A stretch of DNA of 64,000 bases from Lysobacter sp. (GTDB lineage Bacteria; Pseudomonadota; Gammaproteobacteria; Xanthomonadales; Xanthomonadaceae). Shown here piece after piece: positions 52,119-60,713 of the stretch (the first letter of the stretch is position 1; every line of letters starts with the position of its first letter). A model generated the notes under the pieces. That model was not told where the DNA came from. It was given only the letters and a program-made list of their open reading frames with translations, and searched no databases. Both the position numbers and the translations under genes were made by a program. Where the stretch lies: positions 124,001 to 188,000 of the forward strand of contig JAHCAU010000006.1 in assembly GCA_019634715.1 (NCBI GenBank), in the 5' to 3' direction.

Positions 52119-52916
52119 ATGTCGTTGCTGCGCCATCGCCTGCCACCCGCTCTCGCCGTCGCCCTCGCCTGCGGTGCCGGCGTCGCCGCTGCCGCCGACT
52201 TCCCGCGCCTCGACCAGGCCCTGCCTTCCGGTGCGAACATCGGCGCGATCCACCCGGTCTTCGATTTCGACGGCGACGGCTGCCTGCCCAGCGCCGGCAT
52301 CAGCCGCCATGGCGAGCAGAACGGCGGACTGGCGCCCTCGGGCAGCATCACCGGCGGCTGCCGGCGCGTCGATTTCATGGCCTACAGCAACACCCTGCAT
52401 CGCTACGCCTGCATCGACAGCGGCGGCAGCCGCTACTGCGGGCACTTCTTCGCGCTGTACATGCTCAAGGACCAGGCAACGGTCTTCGGTGGCGGACATC
52501 GCCACGACTGGGAGCACGCGGCGGTCTGGACCCGCGACGGCGTGGTCACGCATGCCGGCTACAGCGCGCACGGCAAGCTCTACAACGCTGCCGCTTCGTC
52601 GCTGCCGATGCAGAACGGCCACGTGAAGATCGTGTACCACAAGGACGGCATCGGCACGCACGCGCTGCGCTTCGCCTCGGCGAACGAAGTCGCCGAGAAT
52701 CCCTACGGCCAGTTCGTGCTGCCGGCGCTCACCAGCTGGTACACGCTGCGCGGCGCCAGCCTCGACAACGCCGCCATGCGCAGCCGGCTGAACAGCTTCA
52801 ACTATGGCTCCGCGACCATTCCGATGAAGGATGCGAACTTCCTCGGCAACCTGAACACCTATCGCCCGGCCGGCTACCCCGCCTTCACCCAGGCGTCGAT
52901 CGACGCATCGCAGTGA
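52119..52916 (+). CDS. NLP-type necrosis- and ethylene-inducing protein (NPP1 domain)
   Basis: This 265-aa secreted protein has a signal peptide to about residue 26 and an NPP1 domain. The family's heptapeptide GHRHDWE is present at residues 126-132, followed by HAAVW. Two cysteines (YACIDSGGSRYC) form the early disulfide. NLPs from fungi, oomycetes and plant-associated bacteria bind sphingolipids at plant membranes and lyse cells of many dicots. This is the type that the motif implies, but toxicity cannot be read from sequence. GAGGATC lies upstream of the ATG. A hairpin terminator follows at 52925-52951. Confidence 0.88.
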   Translation: MSLLRHRLPPALAVALACGAGVAAAADFPRLDQALPSGANIGAIHPVFDFDGDGCLPSAGISRHGEQNGGLAPSGSITGGCRRVDFMAYSNTLHRYACIDSGGSRYCGHFFALYMLKDQATVFGGGHRHDWEHAAVWTRDGVVTHAGYSAHGKLYNAAASSLPMQNGHVKIVYHKDGIGTHALRFASANEVAENPYGQFVLPALTSWYTLRGASLDNAAMRSRLNSFNYGSATIPMKDANFLGNLNTYRPAGYPAFTQASIDASQ

Positions 52917-52924
52917 GCGCCATC

Positions 52925-52951
52925 GGGCGGCCGGCAGGCAGCCGGCCGCCC
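52925..52951 (+). terminator. hairpin terminator after the NLP gene
   Basis: An 11-bp perfect stem (52925-52935 with 52941-52951) has the loop aggca and is followed, after gcatgac, by tttt. It should end the NLP transcript before the aldo/keto reductase gene. Confidence 0.65.
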
Positions 52952-53126
52952 GCATGACTTTTGCGACATGCGCGGACGCAGGCCGCGTGCTTCCGTGGCA
53001 TCGCGCCAAGCAGCGCACACCACGGGCGGTGCCGGGCAGCGATGATAGGGTCGCGATGCCGGCCTCCGTCCGGCGTCACGCCCCCTCCCGCGCGGCCAGG
53101 CCGCGCCACCCGCAGGAGTACAGACG

Positions 53127-54101
53127 ATGACCTCACGTCGCGATTTCCTGACCACCGCGTCGCTCGCCGGCCTCGGCCTGGTCCTGGCGCCGCTCGCGGC
53201 CTGCGGCCGCGACGGCAAACCCGCCACCACCGCACCCGCATCCCGTGCCAGACCCGCGCGAACGCCGCCGCGCGGCGGCGCACTGGCGATGCGCGCCATC
53301 CCCTCGACCGGCGAACGCATCCCGGCGATCGGCGTGGGTACCTCGGGCAGCTACGAGGTCGCCGCCGACTCCCCCGCGTTCGCAGCGTTGCGCGAGGTGG
53401 TGAAAGCCTTCTTCGAGGGCGGCGGCACGGTGATCGACACCTCGCCGAACTACAGCAATGCCGAGGACATCGTCGGCGCTCTGCTGGCCGACGGCGGCTG
53501 GCGCGAGCGCTGCTTCCTCGCGACCAAGCTCGCCGCCGACGACCAGGACGCGCTGGAGCGGCAGTGGGCCGAGTCGAAGCGTCGCCTGCGCACGGGCAAG
53601 GTCGAACTGCTGCAGGTGCACAACCTGCGCAACATGGCGCAGGCCTGGCCGTACGCGCGCAAGCTCAAGGACGCGGGCGAAACGCGCTACATCGGCCTCA
53701 CCCATTTCCAGGAACGCGCGCATGCCGACCTCGCCCGGCTGATGCGCGCAGAGAAGCCGGACTTCGTGCAGATCAACTACTCGCCGACCGCGCCGCAGGC
53801 GGCGGACACCATCTTCCCGCTGGCGCAGGACCTGGGCATCGCGGTGATCGTCAACCGGGCCTTCGACGACGGCCGACTGTTCGCGCGCGTCGCCGACAAG
53901 CCCCTGCCCGGCTGGGCCGCCGAGATGCAGATCGATTCGTGGGCGCAGCTGTTCCTGCGCTTCGCGATCAGCCCGGCGGCGGTGACGGTGGTGATCCCCG
54001 CGACCGGCAAGCCCGAGCGCCAGGTCGACAACCTCAAGGGCGGCATCGGCCCGATGCTCACCGCCGCGCAGCAGGCGGACGTGCGCCAGCTGTTCGCCTG
54101 A
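53127..54101 (+). CDS. Tat-exported aldo/keto reductase
   Basis: This 324-aa NADP-type oxidoreductase has a twin-arginine signal (SRRDFLTTASLAGLGLVLAP) ending with LAAC, which could also be a lipobox. The mature part is an aldo/keto reductase barrel: the catalytic tetrad lies in TVIDTSPNYSNAE (Asp, Tyr), FLATKLAA (Lys) and LLQVHNL (His). A bound cofactor before export through Tat would fit. The substrate is unknown. It lies 28 bp before the MFS gene and is likely transcribed with it. Confidence 0.82.
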   Translation: MTSRRDFLTTASLAGLGLVLAPLAACGRDGKPATTAPASRARPARTPPRGGALAMRAIPSTGERIPAIGVGTSGSYEVAADSPAFAALREVVKAFFEGGGTVIDTSPNYSNAEDIVGALLADGGWRERCFLATKLAADDQDALERQWAESKRRLRTGKVELLQVHNLRNMAQAWPYARKLKDAGETRYIGLTHFQERAHADLARLMRAEKPDFVQINYSPTAPQAADTIFPLAQDLGIAVIVNRAFDDGRLFARVADKPLPGWAAEMQIDSWAQLFLRFAISPAAVTVVIPATGKPERQVDNLKGGIGPMLTAAQQADVRQLFA

Positions 54102-54128
54102 CACGCCACCCGAACCCGGGACCGACCG

Positions 54129-55403
54129 ATGCGCGACGCCGTTGCCCGACTGTTCAACCTGGAACGCCACGAAGCCGGCGCGGTGATCGCCGGCTTCGGC
54201 ATGTTCTTCCTGCTCTTCGCCGGCTTCTTCATGCTGCGGCCGGTGCGCGAGACCATGGGCGTGGCCGGCGGCGTCGACAACCTGCCGTGGATGTTCACCG
54301 CCACCTTCGTCGGCATGCTGCTGGCGATGCCGCTGTTCGGCTGGGTGGCGGCGCGGGTGGCGCGGCGACGCATCCTGTACTGGGTGTTCGGCTACGTCGC
54401 GGCGACGCTGCTGATGTTCGCGGCGGGCATGGCGGCTTCGCCGCAGGATCCCTGGCTGGCGCGCGGGTTCTACGTCTGGTACTCGGTGTTCAACCTGCTC
54501 GCGATCTCGGTGGCGTGGAGCGTGCTGGTCGACGTGTTCGCCATCGGCCAGGCCAAGCGCCTGTTCGCGCTGATGGCCGCCGGCGCCAGCCTCGGCGGCC
54601 TGTCCGGCCCCTTGCTCGCCGACCGCCTGGTGGCGCCGCTCGGCCATGCCGGGCTGCTGGCGCTGTCGGCGCTGTGCCTCGTGACCTCGGCCTTCGCGGC
54701 CTCGCGCGTGCAGCGCTGGCGCGACCTGCATCCGCTGCCCGCGGATGCCGAGGCACCGAGGCAGCAGCCGCTCGGCGGCAATCCCTTCGCCGGCGCGCTC
54801 GACGTGCTGCGCTCGCCCTACCTGATGGGCATCGCGCTGTTCGTGCTGGTGCTGGCGACGCTCAACACCTTCCTCTACCTGCGCCAGGCCGAGCTGGTGG
54901 CCGAGATGTTCCCGGACGCCACGCGCCAGACCCAGGTGTTCGCGCGCATCGATTTCGCGGTGCAGGCGCTGTCGCTGCTGGCGCAGCTGTTCGTCACCGG
55001 CCGGCTGGCGCAGCGGCTCGGCGTGCGCGTGCTGCTGGCCGGCGTACCGCTGCTGATGGCCGCCGGCTTCCTGTGGCTGGCGCTGGCGCCGACCTTCGCG
55101 GTGTTCGTGGTGGTGATGGTGACGCGTCGCGCCGGCGAATACGCTTTCGTGCGACCCGGCCGCGAGATGCTGTACACCGTCGTCCCCCCGGCGCAGAAAT
55201 ACAAGGCCAAGAGCTTCAACGACACCGTGGTCTACCGCGGCGGCGATGCGGTGAGCGCCTGGGTGAAGGCCGGCATCGACGCGATCGCGCAACAGCCGAC
55301 GATCGCGATGCTGATCGGCGCGGGCATCGCGCTGGCCTGGACGATCAATGGTGCGTGGCTGTCGCGCAGGCTGGATGGCCGGGCGCGCGATGATGCCGCG
55401 TGA
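54129..55403 (+). CDS. 12-TM major facilitator-type transporter
   Basis: This 424-aa membrane protein has about 12 hydrophobic segments. Its pattern (FMLRPVRETMGVAGGVDNLPWMF, then VVPPAQKYKAKSFNDTVVYRGGDAVSAW) resembles the MFS group related to nucleotide or ATP/ADP-type carriers found in many Proteobacteria. The N-terminus carries the RPVRE loop. The cargo is not evident. It follows the aldo/keto reductase with a 27-bp spacing. The stop is followed by a long repeat-rich block, so no downstream gene is co-transcribed. Confidence 0.72.
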   Translation: MRDAVARLFNLERHEAGAVIAGFGMFFLLFAGFFMLRPVRETMGVAGGVDNLPWMFTATFVGMLLAMPLFGWVAARVARRRILYWVFGYVAATLLMFAAGMAASPQDPWLARGFYVWYSVFNLLAISVAWSVLVDVFAIGQAKRLFALMAAGASLGGLSGPLLADRLVAPLGHAGLLALSALCLVTSAFAASRVQRWRDLHPLPADAEAPRQQPLGGNPFAGALDVLRSPYLMGIALFVLVLATLNTFLYLRQAELVAEMFPDATRQTQVFARIDFAVQALSLLAQLFVTGRLAQRLGVRVLLAGVPLLMAAGFLWLALAPTFAVFVVVMVTRRAGEYAFVRPGREMLYTVVPPAQKYKAKSFNDTVVYRGGDAVSAWVKAGIDAIAQQPTIAMLIGAGIALAWTINGAWLSRRLDGRARDDAA

Positions 55404-55929
55404 CCTGCGAGGCATTTGGCTGAGGTCAGAGCATACAGCTTGGGATTCACGGATTATCTGGACAGCTCACCGAGACGTGCAACAAGCAGCTTGAAATCCT
55501 TCGGTACGTCCATGTGTTTCGCTCGCTGTCGCGAGCGAGTTACTTTTCTTTGCTTGTGCACTGCGCCGCGTGCGGCGCGAACGGCGAAGCCGGCCCGAAG
55601 GGCGAGCACCGCAGGTGCGAGTCAAGAAAAGGTAACCAAAAGAAAGCATTCCCGGCCCATGCGCGTGGCGCATGGGCGCTCAGCTACCCGCGCGCCAGTG
55701 GCGCGCAAGCGGGTGTCTTCGCCCCCGTCGGTTGCGCCCGGCGCTGCGCGCCGGGTCCACGGGTTTCGCGGGGTTTTTCGACAGCACATCCATGTGCTGG
55801 TCGAAAAACGCGCGGCATCCTGCCGCGCGCCCTGCGGGCCTGATCCGCGAAGCCCGTCGCAACCAGGGGCCCCGGTAGATCAAGATCAAAACCTGAACCA
55901 TCCGTCCGACAAGGAAATGGAGACGGATT
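55404..55929. repeat. 526-bp hairpin-rich intergenic repeat block
   Basis: The segment holds a series of stems: cccatgcgc/gcgcatggg near 55655-55675, gcgcgcc/ggcgcgc near 55690-55708, gcgcccgg/ccgggtcc near 55736-55755, a 15-base arm pair near 55784-55808 (tttttcgac ... gtcgaaaaa) around a catcc loop, and gcgcggc/gccgcgc near 55813-55829. A ttacttttctttgc motif with a later gaaaaggtaaccaaaag copy is typical of xanthomonad repeats. No gene with a good ribosome binding site is seen, and the short frames here look spurious. Confidence 0.7.
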
Positions 55930-57348
55930 TCACAGCCGGGTGATGCGCAGCCAGTTGAAGTTCCAGCCGCCCTGCGGCGCGTAGACGCCGAGGTTGTAGG
56001 TGCCGGCGGCCACGGTCACCGTGTGCGACACCGTCGTCCACGTCTGCCAGCCGCCGGTCGCGGGCACCTGCACCTGGCCCAGGAGGATGCCGCCGGCGTT
56101 GAGGTCGAGCGAGAGCGCGCCGCCGCCCGGGCTGGCGACACGGTATTCCACGCGGTAGCTGCCGCTGCTCGGGAAGGTGACGTTGTTGTAGGCCATCCAG
56201 TCGCCGGCATCGATCCAGCCGACGTTCGAACCGCCTTCCGAGCAGGCCTCGACCTGCACGCCGCTCTGCGCGCTGTAGTTTTCGGCCTGCAGCGTCGTCG
56301 ACCACGCCTGGCTCACCTTCGCGACCACGATCGAGGTCGCGCGGTCGTTGAACGCGTCGCCGGTGAGGCAGGCGGTGTCGGCGGTCTTCGTCACGCTCGG
56401 CCCGGTGAAGTTGTCGTCCTGGTACAGCGTGACCTGGTAGCCGGCGTTCACGCGCAGCGACGACAGGTCGTCGTTGACGATGCCGCGCGCCTGCAGCTGC
56501 GACAGCGTGTAGCGGCCTTCCGGCAGGGCCACGGCGTATCCGCCGTAGTTGCAGTGCTGGTACATCGTGGCGACGCCGGTGCCGCCCGGGCCCGCCGAGT
56601 ACACCCGCACGTAGTCGACCAGCATCTTCGCCGGCAGCTTGCTCTCGTCGACGGTGAAGCCCGGCCAGTTGCCGCCGATGGCGAAGTTCAGCAGCAGGAA
56701 GTAGTCCTGGTGGAACTCCTCGGTGCCGTTGATGCCGTTCTGGATGTTCACCTCGTGGAACTTGTTGCCGTCGACGTACCAGCGGATCGCGTTCGCGTCC
56801 CACTCGATCGAATACACGTGCCAGTCGGTCACCGTCACCGGGGTATTGCCGCCGTACTGCGCGTAATTGCCGTTGTGGTCGCGCCAGTGGATGGTGCCGT
56901 AGGTGCGGTCCTCGTTGTTGACGTGCTCCATCACGTCGATCTCGCCGGCCGCGGGCCAGCCCGCCGTCGGCAGGTTCGCGCCGAGCATCCAGAACGCCGG
57001 CCACGCGCCCATGAACGACGGCAGCTTCATCCGCGCCTCGATGCGCCCGTACTTGAAGGTCTTCACGCCCTGCGTCTTCATGCGCGCGGAGGTGTAGCGG
57101 AAACCGCCGAAGTCCTCGCGCCTGGCGGTGATCGCCAGCGCATTGTTCTCGATCGTCGCGTTCTCGCGCCGGTAGTACTGCAGCTCGTTGTTGCCCCAGC
57201 CGCTGGCGCCGTTGCCGGTTTCGAACACCCAGCTCGGCCCGATCGAGCCGTTGAACTCGTCGCTCCAGACCAGTTGCCAGTTCTGTGCCTGCGCGCCGCC
57301 CGCGAACAGCGCGGCGGCGAGCATGACCATGCACTTCATCAGTTTCAT
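55930..57348 (-). CDS. secreted GH16 beta-glucanase with beta/gamma-crystallin and CBM6 modules
   Basis: This 472-aa secreted enzyme has a signal ending AQA near residue 21. Residues about 25-255 form a GH16 domain with active-site GEIDVMEHV (nucleophile Glu136 and acid/base Glu141). Residues about 260-335 resemble a beta/gamma-crystallin domain (MYQHCNYGGYAVALPEGRYT). Residues about 345-472 form a CBM6 (WIDAGDWMAYNNVTF). The set implies hydrolysis of beta-1,3-glucan (laminarin, fungal or oomycete walls) with glucan binding. The crystallin module may bind calcium. GAGG lies 8 bases before ATG 57348. It is monocistronic. Confidence 0.88.
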   Translation of the reverse strand: MKLMKCMVMLAAALFAGGAQAQNWQLVWSDEFNGSIGPSWVFETGNGASGWGNNELQYYRRENATIENNALAITARREDFGGFRYTSARMKTQGVKTFKYGRIEARMKLPSFMGAWPAFWMLGANLPTAGWPAAGEIDVMEHVNNEDRTYGTIHWRDHNGNYAQYGGNTPVTVTDWHVYSIEWDANAIRWYVDGNKFHEVNIQNGINGTEEFHQDYFLLLNFAIGGNWPGFTVDESKLPAKMLVDYVRVYSAGPGGTGVATMYQHCNYGGYAVALPEGRYTLSQLQARGIVNDDLSSLRVNAGYQVTLYQDDNFTGPSVTKTADTACLTGDAFNDRATSIVVAKVSQAWSTTLQAENYSAQSGVQVEACSEGGSNVGWIDAGDWMAYNNVTFPSSGSYRVEYRVASPGGGALSLDLNAGGILLGQVQVPATGGWQTWTTVSHTVTVAAGTYNLGVYAPQGGWNFNWLRITRL

Positions 57349-57731
57349 GATGCGTCCTCTGTGTGGGGGATGGTGTGCGTCGCGACGACGCCATGCGCCA
57401 GAGGCATGCGCGCAGGCTCGCGCAAGGCTGCGGCACACACACGGAGGCGGCGCACGGATGCGGGCGCGCGCTCCACGTCGTCGCCCCGGCGCCGCGCAGG
57501 GGCGCGCAGCCGGAGCGCGTCGATCCTATGCGAGCACGCACCGCACAAAACGGACAGTCCGACGGACAGGATCGCGGAATTGCGATGCCCATCGCTTTGC
57601 ACCCGCGACAACGGAAACCAGCCTGGCGCCCGGCCTGGCTCGCCAGGCCAGGACGCGGCGGACAACGGACAGGCCGCATGGACACGGGGCCGCACGCCGC
57701 CTGTATCCTGAGCGCCTCCTCCGAGGCCGCC
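57349..57731. other. divergent intergenic region between the GH16 gene and the dioxygenase-like gene
   Basis: This 383-bp stretch must hold both promoters. A hairpin cctggctcgccagg lies at 57635-57649. I recognise no operator shared with the pectin locus and no RNA gene. Confidence 0.4.
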
Positions 57732-58388
57732 ATGATCGACCGCGAACGACTCCACCGCGACGGCTACGTGCTGCTCCGCGATGTCATCCCCGCCGACTGG
57801 CTCGACGATCTCCGCACCGCGTTCGATGCCGGTGTACTGCCGTCGTCGCAGTGGCCCGTGCCGCGCGGGCCGGACTGGCGCCATTCGCAGCTCGACCTCG
57901 ATCCGGTGGTGCAAGCCGTGTGCCGGCTGCCGGTGCTGCTCGCCGCGGCCGGCGCGCTCATCGGCGAACGCTTCTTCCTCGCGCAGGTGGAAGGTCGCGA
58001 ACCGCTCGCGGGCGGCGGGCACCAGGGCCTGCATCGCGACTACTCCGCCGAGCGTCCCGGCGACACGGTGAACGCGCTCGCTTTCTTCGACGATTACGGT
58101 CCGGACAACGGCGCCACGCGCCTGGTGCCCGGCAGCCATCGTTCTGCGCCCGACGCGCCGCCATTCGACCTGGCCGACGAATCGCGCGCGATCCAGCTCA
58201 ACGGCAGGGCCGGCGACATCCTCGTGTTCGACGCCGACCTCGTGCATGCCGGCACGCTGAACCCCTCGGGCGCGCGGCGCCGCTCGATCCTGATCGGCTA
58301 CTTCGCCCAATCGCGCCATGCCGCGCACCTGCAGACCGCGCATCTGCGCAACGTGCGGATGGACACGAGCGAGCGGTTCGAGCCCTGA
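57732..58388 (+). CDS. phytanoyl-CoA dioxygenase-family iron/2-oxoglutarate enzyme
   Basis: This 218-aa cytoplasmic protein has the iron-binding facial triad: HRD in HQGLHRDYS near residue 100 and a distal His in DADLVHAGTLNPSG, followed by the 2-oxoglutarate-binding Arg in ARRRSI. Family members hydroxylate a wide range of small molecules, so no substrate is proposed. GAGGCC lies before ATG 57732. It is convergent with the next, leftward gene. Confidence 0.82.
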   Translation: MIDRERLHRDGYVLLRDVIPADWLDDLRTAFDAGVLPSSQWPVPRGPDWRHSQLDLDPVVQAVCRLPVLLAAAGALIGERFFLAQVEGREPLAGGGHQGLHRDYSAERPGDTVNALAFFDDYGPDNGATRLVPGSHRSAPDAPPFDLADESRAIQLNGRAGDILVFDADLVHAGTLNPSGARRRSILIGYFAQSRHAAHLQTAHLRNVRMDTSERFEP

Positions 58389-58420
58389 CCGGTCGCGCAG
58401 GACTCAGCCGCGATACAGGC

Positions 58421-58864
58421 TTACGAACCCGCCCCCTGCAGCAGCACGCCATCGGCGAGAATTCGGTACTCCTCCGACGCCACGGGCAGGCCCTTGCCGT
58501 CCTCTTCCAGATGCTTCGCCTGCGCTGGGGTCAGCGCCTTGCGCGAGAGCACGCCATGCACTTCGGCCTGCCCGGTGCTGTCCTTCGGGATGGCGAACGC
58601 GTGGTCGCCGAACATCACCCGCGCGCTGCGGCCGTCGTCCTCCAGCACCATCCAGCAGCCCTTGGCCTGGCACACCTGCGTGATGCGCCCGCTGAACCGC
58701 GCCGGCTTGCCGGCATGCGCATCGAAGTCGCCGATCGCCTGCGAAATCGGCGTCGCCGTTCCGGCGGGCAGGGGCTTGCCGTAGGACGCGGGGCCGGCGG
58801 CATGAGCCGTCAGCGCGAACAGCGCGGCGAGCGGGATCGACGGCAGGGCGAGGGACAGGCGCAT
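58421..58864 (-). CDS. secreted DUF4920-like protein, 147 aa
   Basis: This protein has a signal peptide ending HAAG near residue 23. The mature part of about 120 residues carries an OB-fold-like pattern as in DUF4920: FSGRITQVCQAKGCWMVLED with two cysteines, then VMFGDHAFAIPKDSTG and EVHGVLSRKALT. It may bind a metal or ligand in the periplasm. GGAGA lies 8 bases before ATG 58864. The function is unknown. Confidence 0.7.
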   Translation of the reverse strand: MRLSLALPSIPLAALFALTAHAAGPASYGKPLPAGTATPISQAIGDFDAHAGKPARFSGRITQVCQAKGCWMVLEDDGRSARVMFGDHAFAIPKDSTGQAEVHGVLSRKALTPAQAKHLEEDGKGLPVASEEYRILADGVLLQGAGS

Positions 58865-58956
58865 GCAGGGTCTCCGATTGGACAGCAGGACGGCCACGAT
58901 AGCGCAGGCCTGGCGGGCTTTCACCGTGCCCGCCTCTGGCGCTTTGTCCGCGAGGA

Positions 58957-59388
58957 CTACGCGTCCGGTGCCTGGCGCGGCGATTCGGTGTGCAGCACCG
59001 CGACCCACCGGCCGTTCTTCCTCACCCATGTGGTGGTGTCGTACGCCTCCATCACCTGCGCCTTGCCGTCGATCTCGAAGGTCTGCCGCACGGCATAGGT
59101 CACGATGGCCACATCGGGCAGGGGGAAGAACACCCGCTCGTCGGCGAACTCGAATCCGGTGAGCCGCATCGACCCATCCTCGGCCATCTTCCGGTAACCG
59201 GCCGGGTCGAAATGGCGGATGCCCATCGCGCACGCGGAGGCGGATTCCGCATCGAGCATGTCGACCGCCGTGTCGACGTCGTCGTCGCGCATGGCTTGCC
59301 AGAATCCGCGCTCCATGACCATGACCTCGTGGACCCTGCCCTCGTGGACCCTGGCCTCGTCGACCGAAATCTCGCTGGCCTGCGTCAT
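58957..59388 (-). CDS. SnoaL/NTF2-like protein (DUF4440 type)
   Basis: This 143-aa protein begins MTQASEISVDEARVHE and folds like a nuclear transport factor 2-type cone: a helix MERGFWQAMRDDDVDTAVDML, then beta strands ending TTTWVRKNGRWVAVLHTESP. The C-terminal WVRKNGRWVAVLHTES is typical of DUF4440. GAGGAGG lies 6 bases before ATG 59388. It may bind or convert a small molecule; the function is unknown. There is no signal peptide from this start. Confidence 0.72.
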   Translation of the reverse strand: MTQASEISVDEARVHEGRVHEVMVMERGFWQAMRDDDVDTAVDMLDAESASACAMGIRHFDPAGYRKMAEDGSMRLTGFEFADERVFFPLPDVAIVTYAVRQTFEIDGKAQVMEAYDTTTWVRKNGRWVAVLHTESPRQAPDA

Positions 59389-59591
59389 CGGAGCCTCCTC
59401 GTGCGCGCTGCGGGGAACACCGACGATGGCACCGACGAACACGGTCGATGTGAGCACGCGGTTAAACCGTCGTCGGCGATTCCCGTTCGCTTCAGCATCG
59501 CGCATCGTCCGCGGCGGTTCATCCGCGCGACAGTCGCGGGCCGCGGGCCGCGTGCTAGCGTTCCCGGACCACAGGCACGCAAGCTTTCGCC

Positions 59592-60656
59592 ATGCCAGCG
59601 AGCGCACGGGACCGCAGCACGGGCACGACCGGAACGCGCAGCGCACGCAGCGCCGGCCTGCGTTACGTCAACGATTCGGAACCGGGCATCCGTCGCCGCC
59701 GGGCGGGCAAGGGCTTCGTCTACCTGTCCCCCGACGGCAAGCGCATCGTCCGGCCGGCCATCCTGCAGCGCATCCGGCAACTGGCGATCCCGCCGGCCTA
59801 TTCGGATGTCTGGATCTGCCGCGACGCGCGCGGGCACCTGCAGGCCACGGGGCGCGATGCGCGCGGGCGCAAGCAATACCGCTACCACCCGCAGTGGCGA
59901 TCGGTGCGCGACGAAGACAAGTTCGCGCATCTCGTCGACTTCGGGCGCGCGCTGCCGCGCCTGCGCAGGCGGCTGCGCGCGGACCTGCGCCTGCCGGGAC
60001 TGCCCGCGGACAAGGTGCTCGCGATCGTGGTGTCGCTGCTGATGGACACCTACATCCGCATCGGCAACGACGCCTACGAGCGCAGCAACGGCTCGTTCGG
60101 ACTCACCACGCTGCGCAACCGGCACGTGGCCTTCCTCGGCGCGGGCAAGGCGCGGCTGAGCTTCAGGGGCAAGGGCGGCCAACGCCATTCGCTGCTGATC
60201 GACGATCCGCGCCTCGTCCGCCTGGTACGCGCCTGCCAGAGCCTGCGCGGGCAGTCGCTGTTCCAGTACCGCGGCGACGACGGCCGCATCCACCCCGTGG
60301 ACTCCGGCGCGGTCAACGACTACCTGTCGCGCGCGATGGGCGCCGCCTTCACCGCCAAGGAATTCCGCACCTGGGGCGGCACGATGAAGGCCTTCCAGTG
60401 CCTCGCCGCGACGCCGCTGCCCGAACCGCCCACGGCCCGCGCGCTGGCGAAGCGGCACAACGCCGTCGCATGCGAGGTCGCCGCGCTGCTGGGCAACACG
60501 CCCGCCGTCTGCCGTCAGGCCTACATCGACCCGGCCCTGTTCGCCGGATGGCGCGATGGCAGCCTGGCGCGCGCGGCCGCCGACGCGCGCGGTGCCCGCC
60601 AGTGGGAATCGGCCCTGATCCGTTTCCTCAAGCGGGCGCGGCGCCCGGGCGGGTAG
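59592..60656 (+). CDS. DNA topoisomerase IB
   Basis: This 354-aa enzyme is a bacterial type IB topoisomerase of the poxvirus-like kind. The N-terminal segment includes GKGFVYLSPDGKRIVRP. Catalytic residues lie in IRIGNDAYERSNGSFG (Arg), FRGKGGQRHS (Lys), FRTWGGTMKA (Arg), KRHNAVACEVA (His) and CRQAYIDP (nucleophilic Tyr at about residue 318). It nicks one strand through a 3'-phosphotyrosine and relaxes supercoils. Bacterial topoisomerase IB is patchily distributed and accessory. It stands alone, divergent from the SnoaL-like gene. Confidence 0.9.
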   Translation: MPASARDRSTGTTGTRSARSAGLRYVNDSEPGIRRRRAGKGFVYLSPDGKRIVRPAILQRIRQLAIPPAYSDVWICRDARGHLQATGRDARGRKQYRYHPQWRSVRDEDKFAHLVDFGRALPRLRRRLRADLRLPGLPADKVLAIVVSLLMDTYIRIGNDAYERSNGSFGLTTLRNRHVAFLGAGKARLSFRGKGGQRHSLLIDDPRLVRLVRACQSLRGQSLFQYRGDDGRIHPVDSGAVNDYLSRAMGAAFTAKEFRTWGGTMKAFQCLAATPLPEPPTARALAKRHNAVACEVAALLGNTPAVCRQAYIDPALFAGWRDGSLARAAADARGARQWESALIRFLKRARRPGG

Positions 60657-60713
60657 CGCAGCGCGGGCATCGACCCGGGGGACGCGCCAGGCGCTCGCCC
60701 CGCGAACCTCGCT

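Noticed and set aside
55672..55878. Short frames in the repeat block, for example one reading GFAGFFDSTSMCWSKN
   Set aside because: They lie wholly in hairpin repeats, lack a ribosome binding site, and overlap in several frames.
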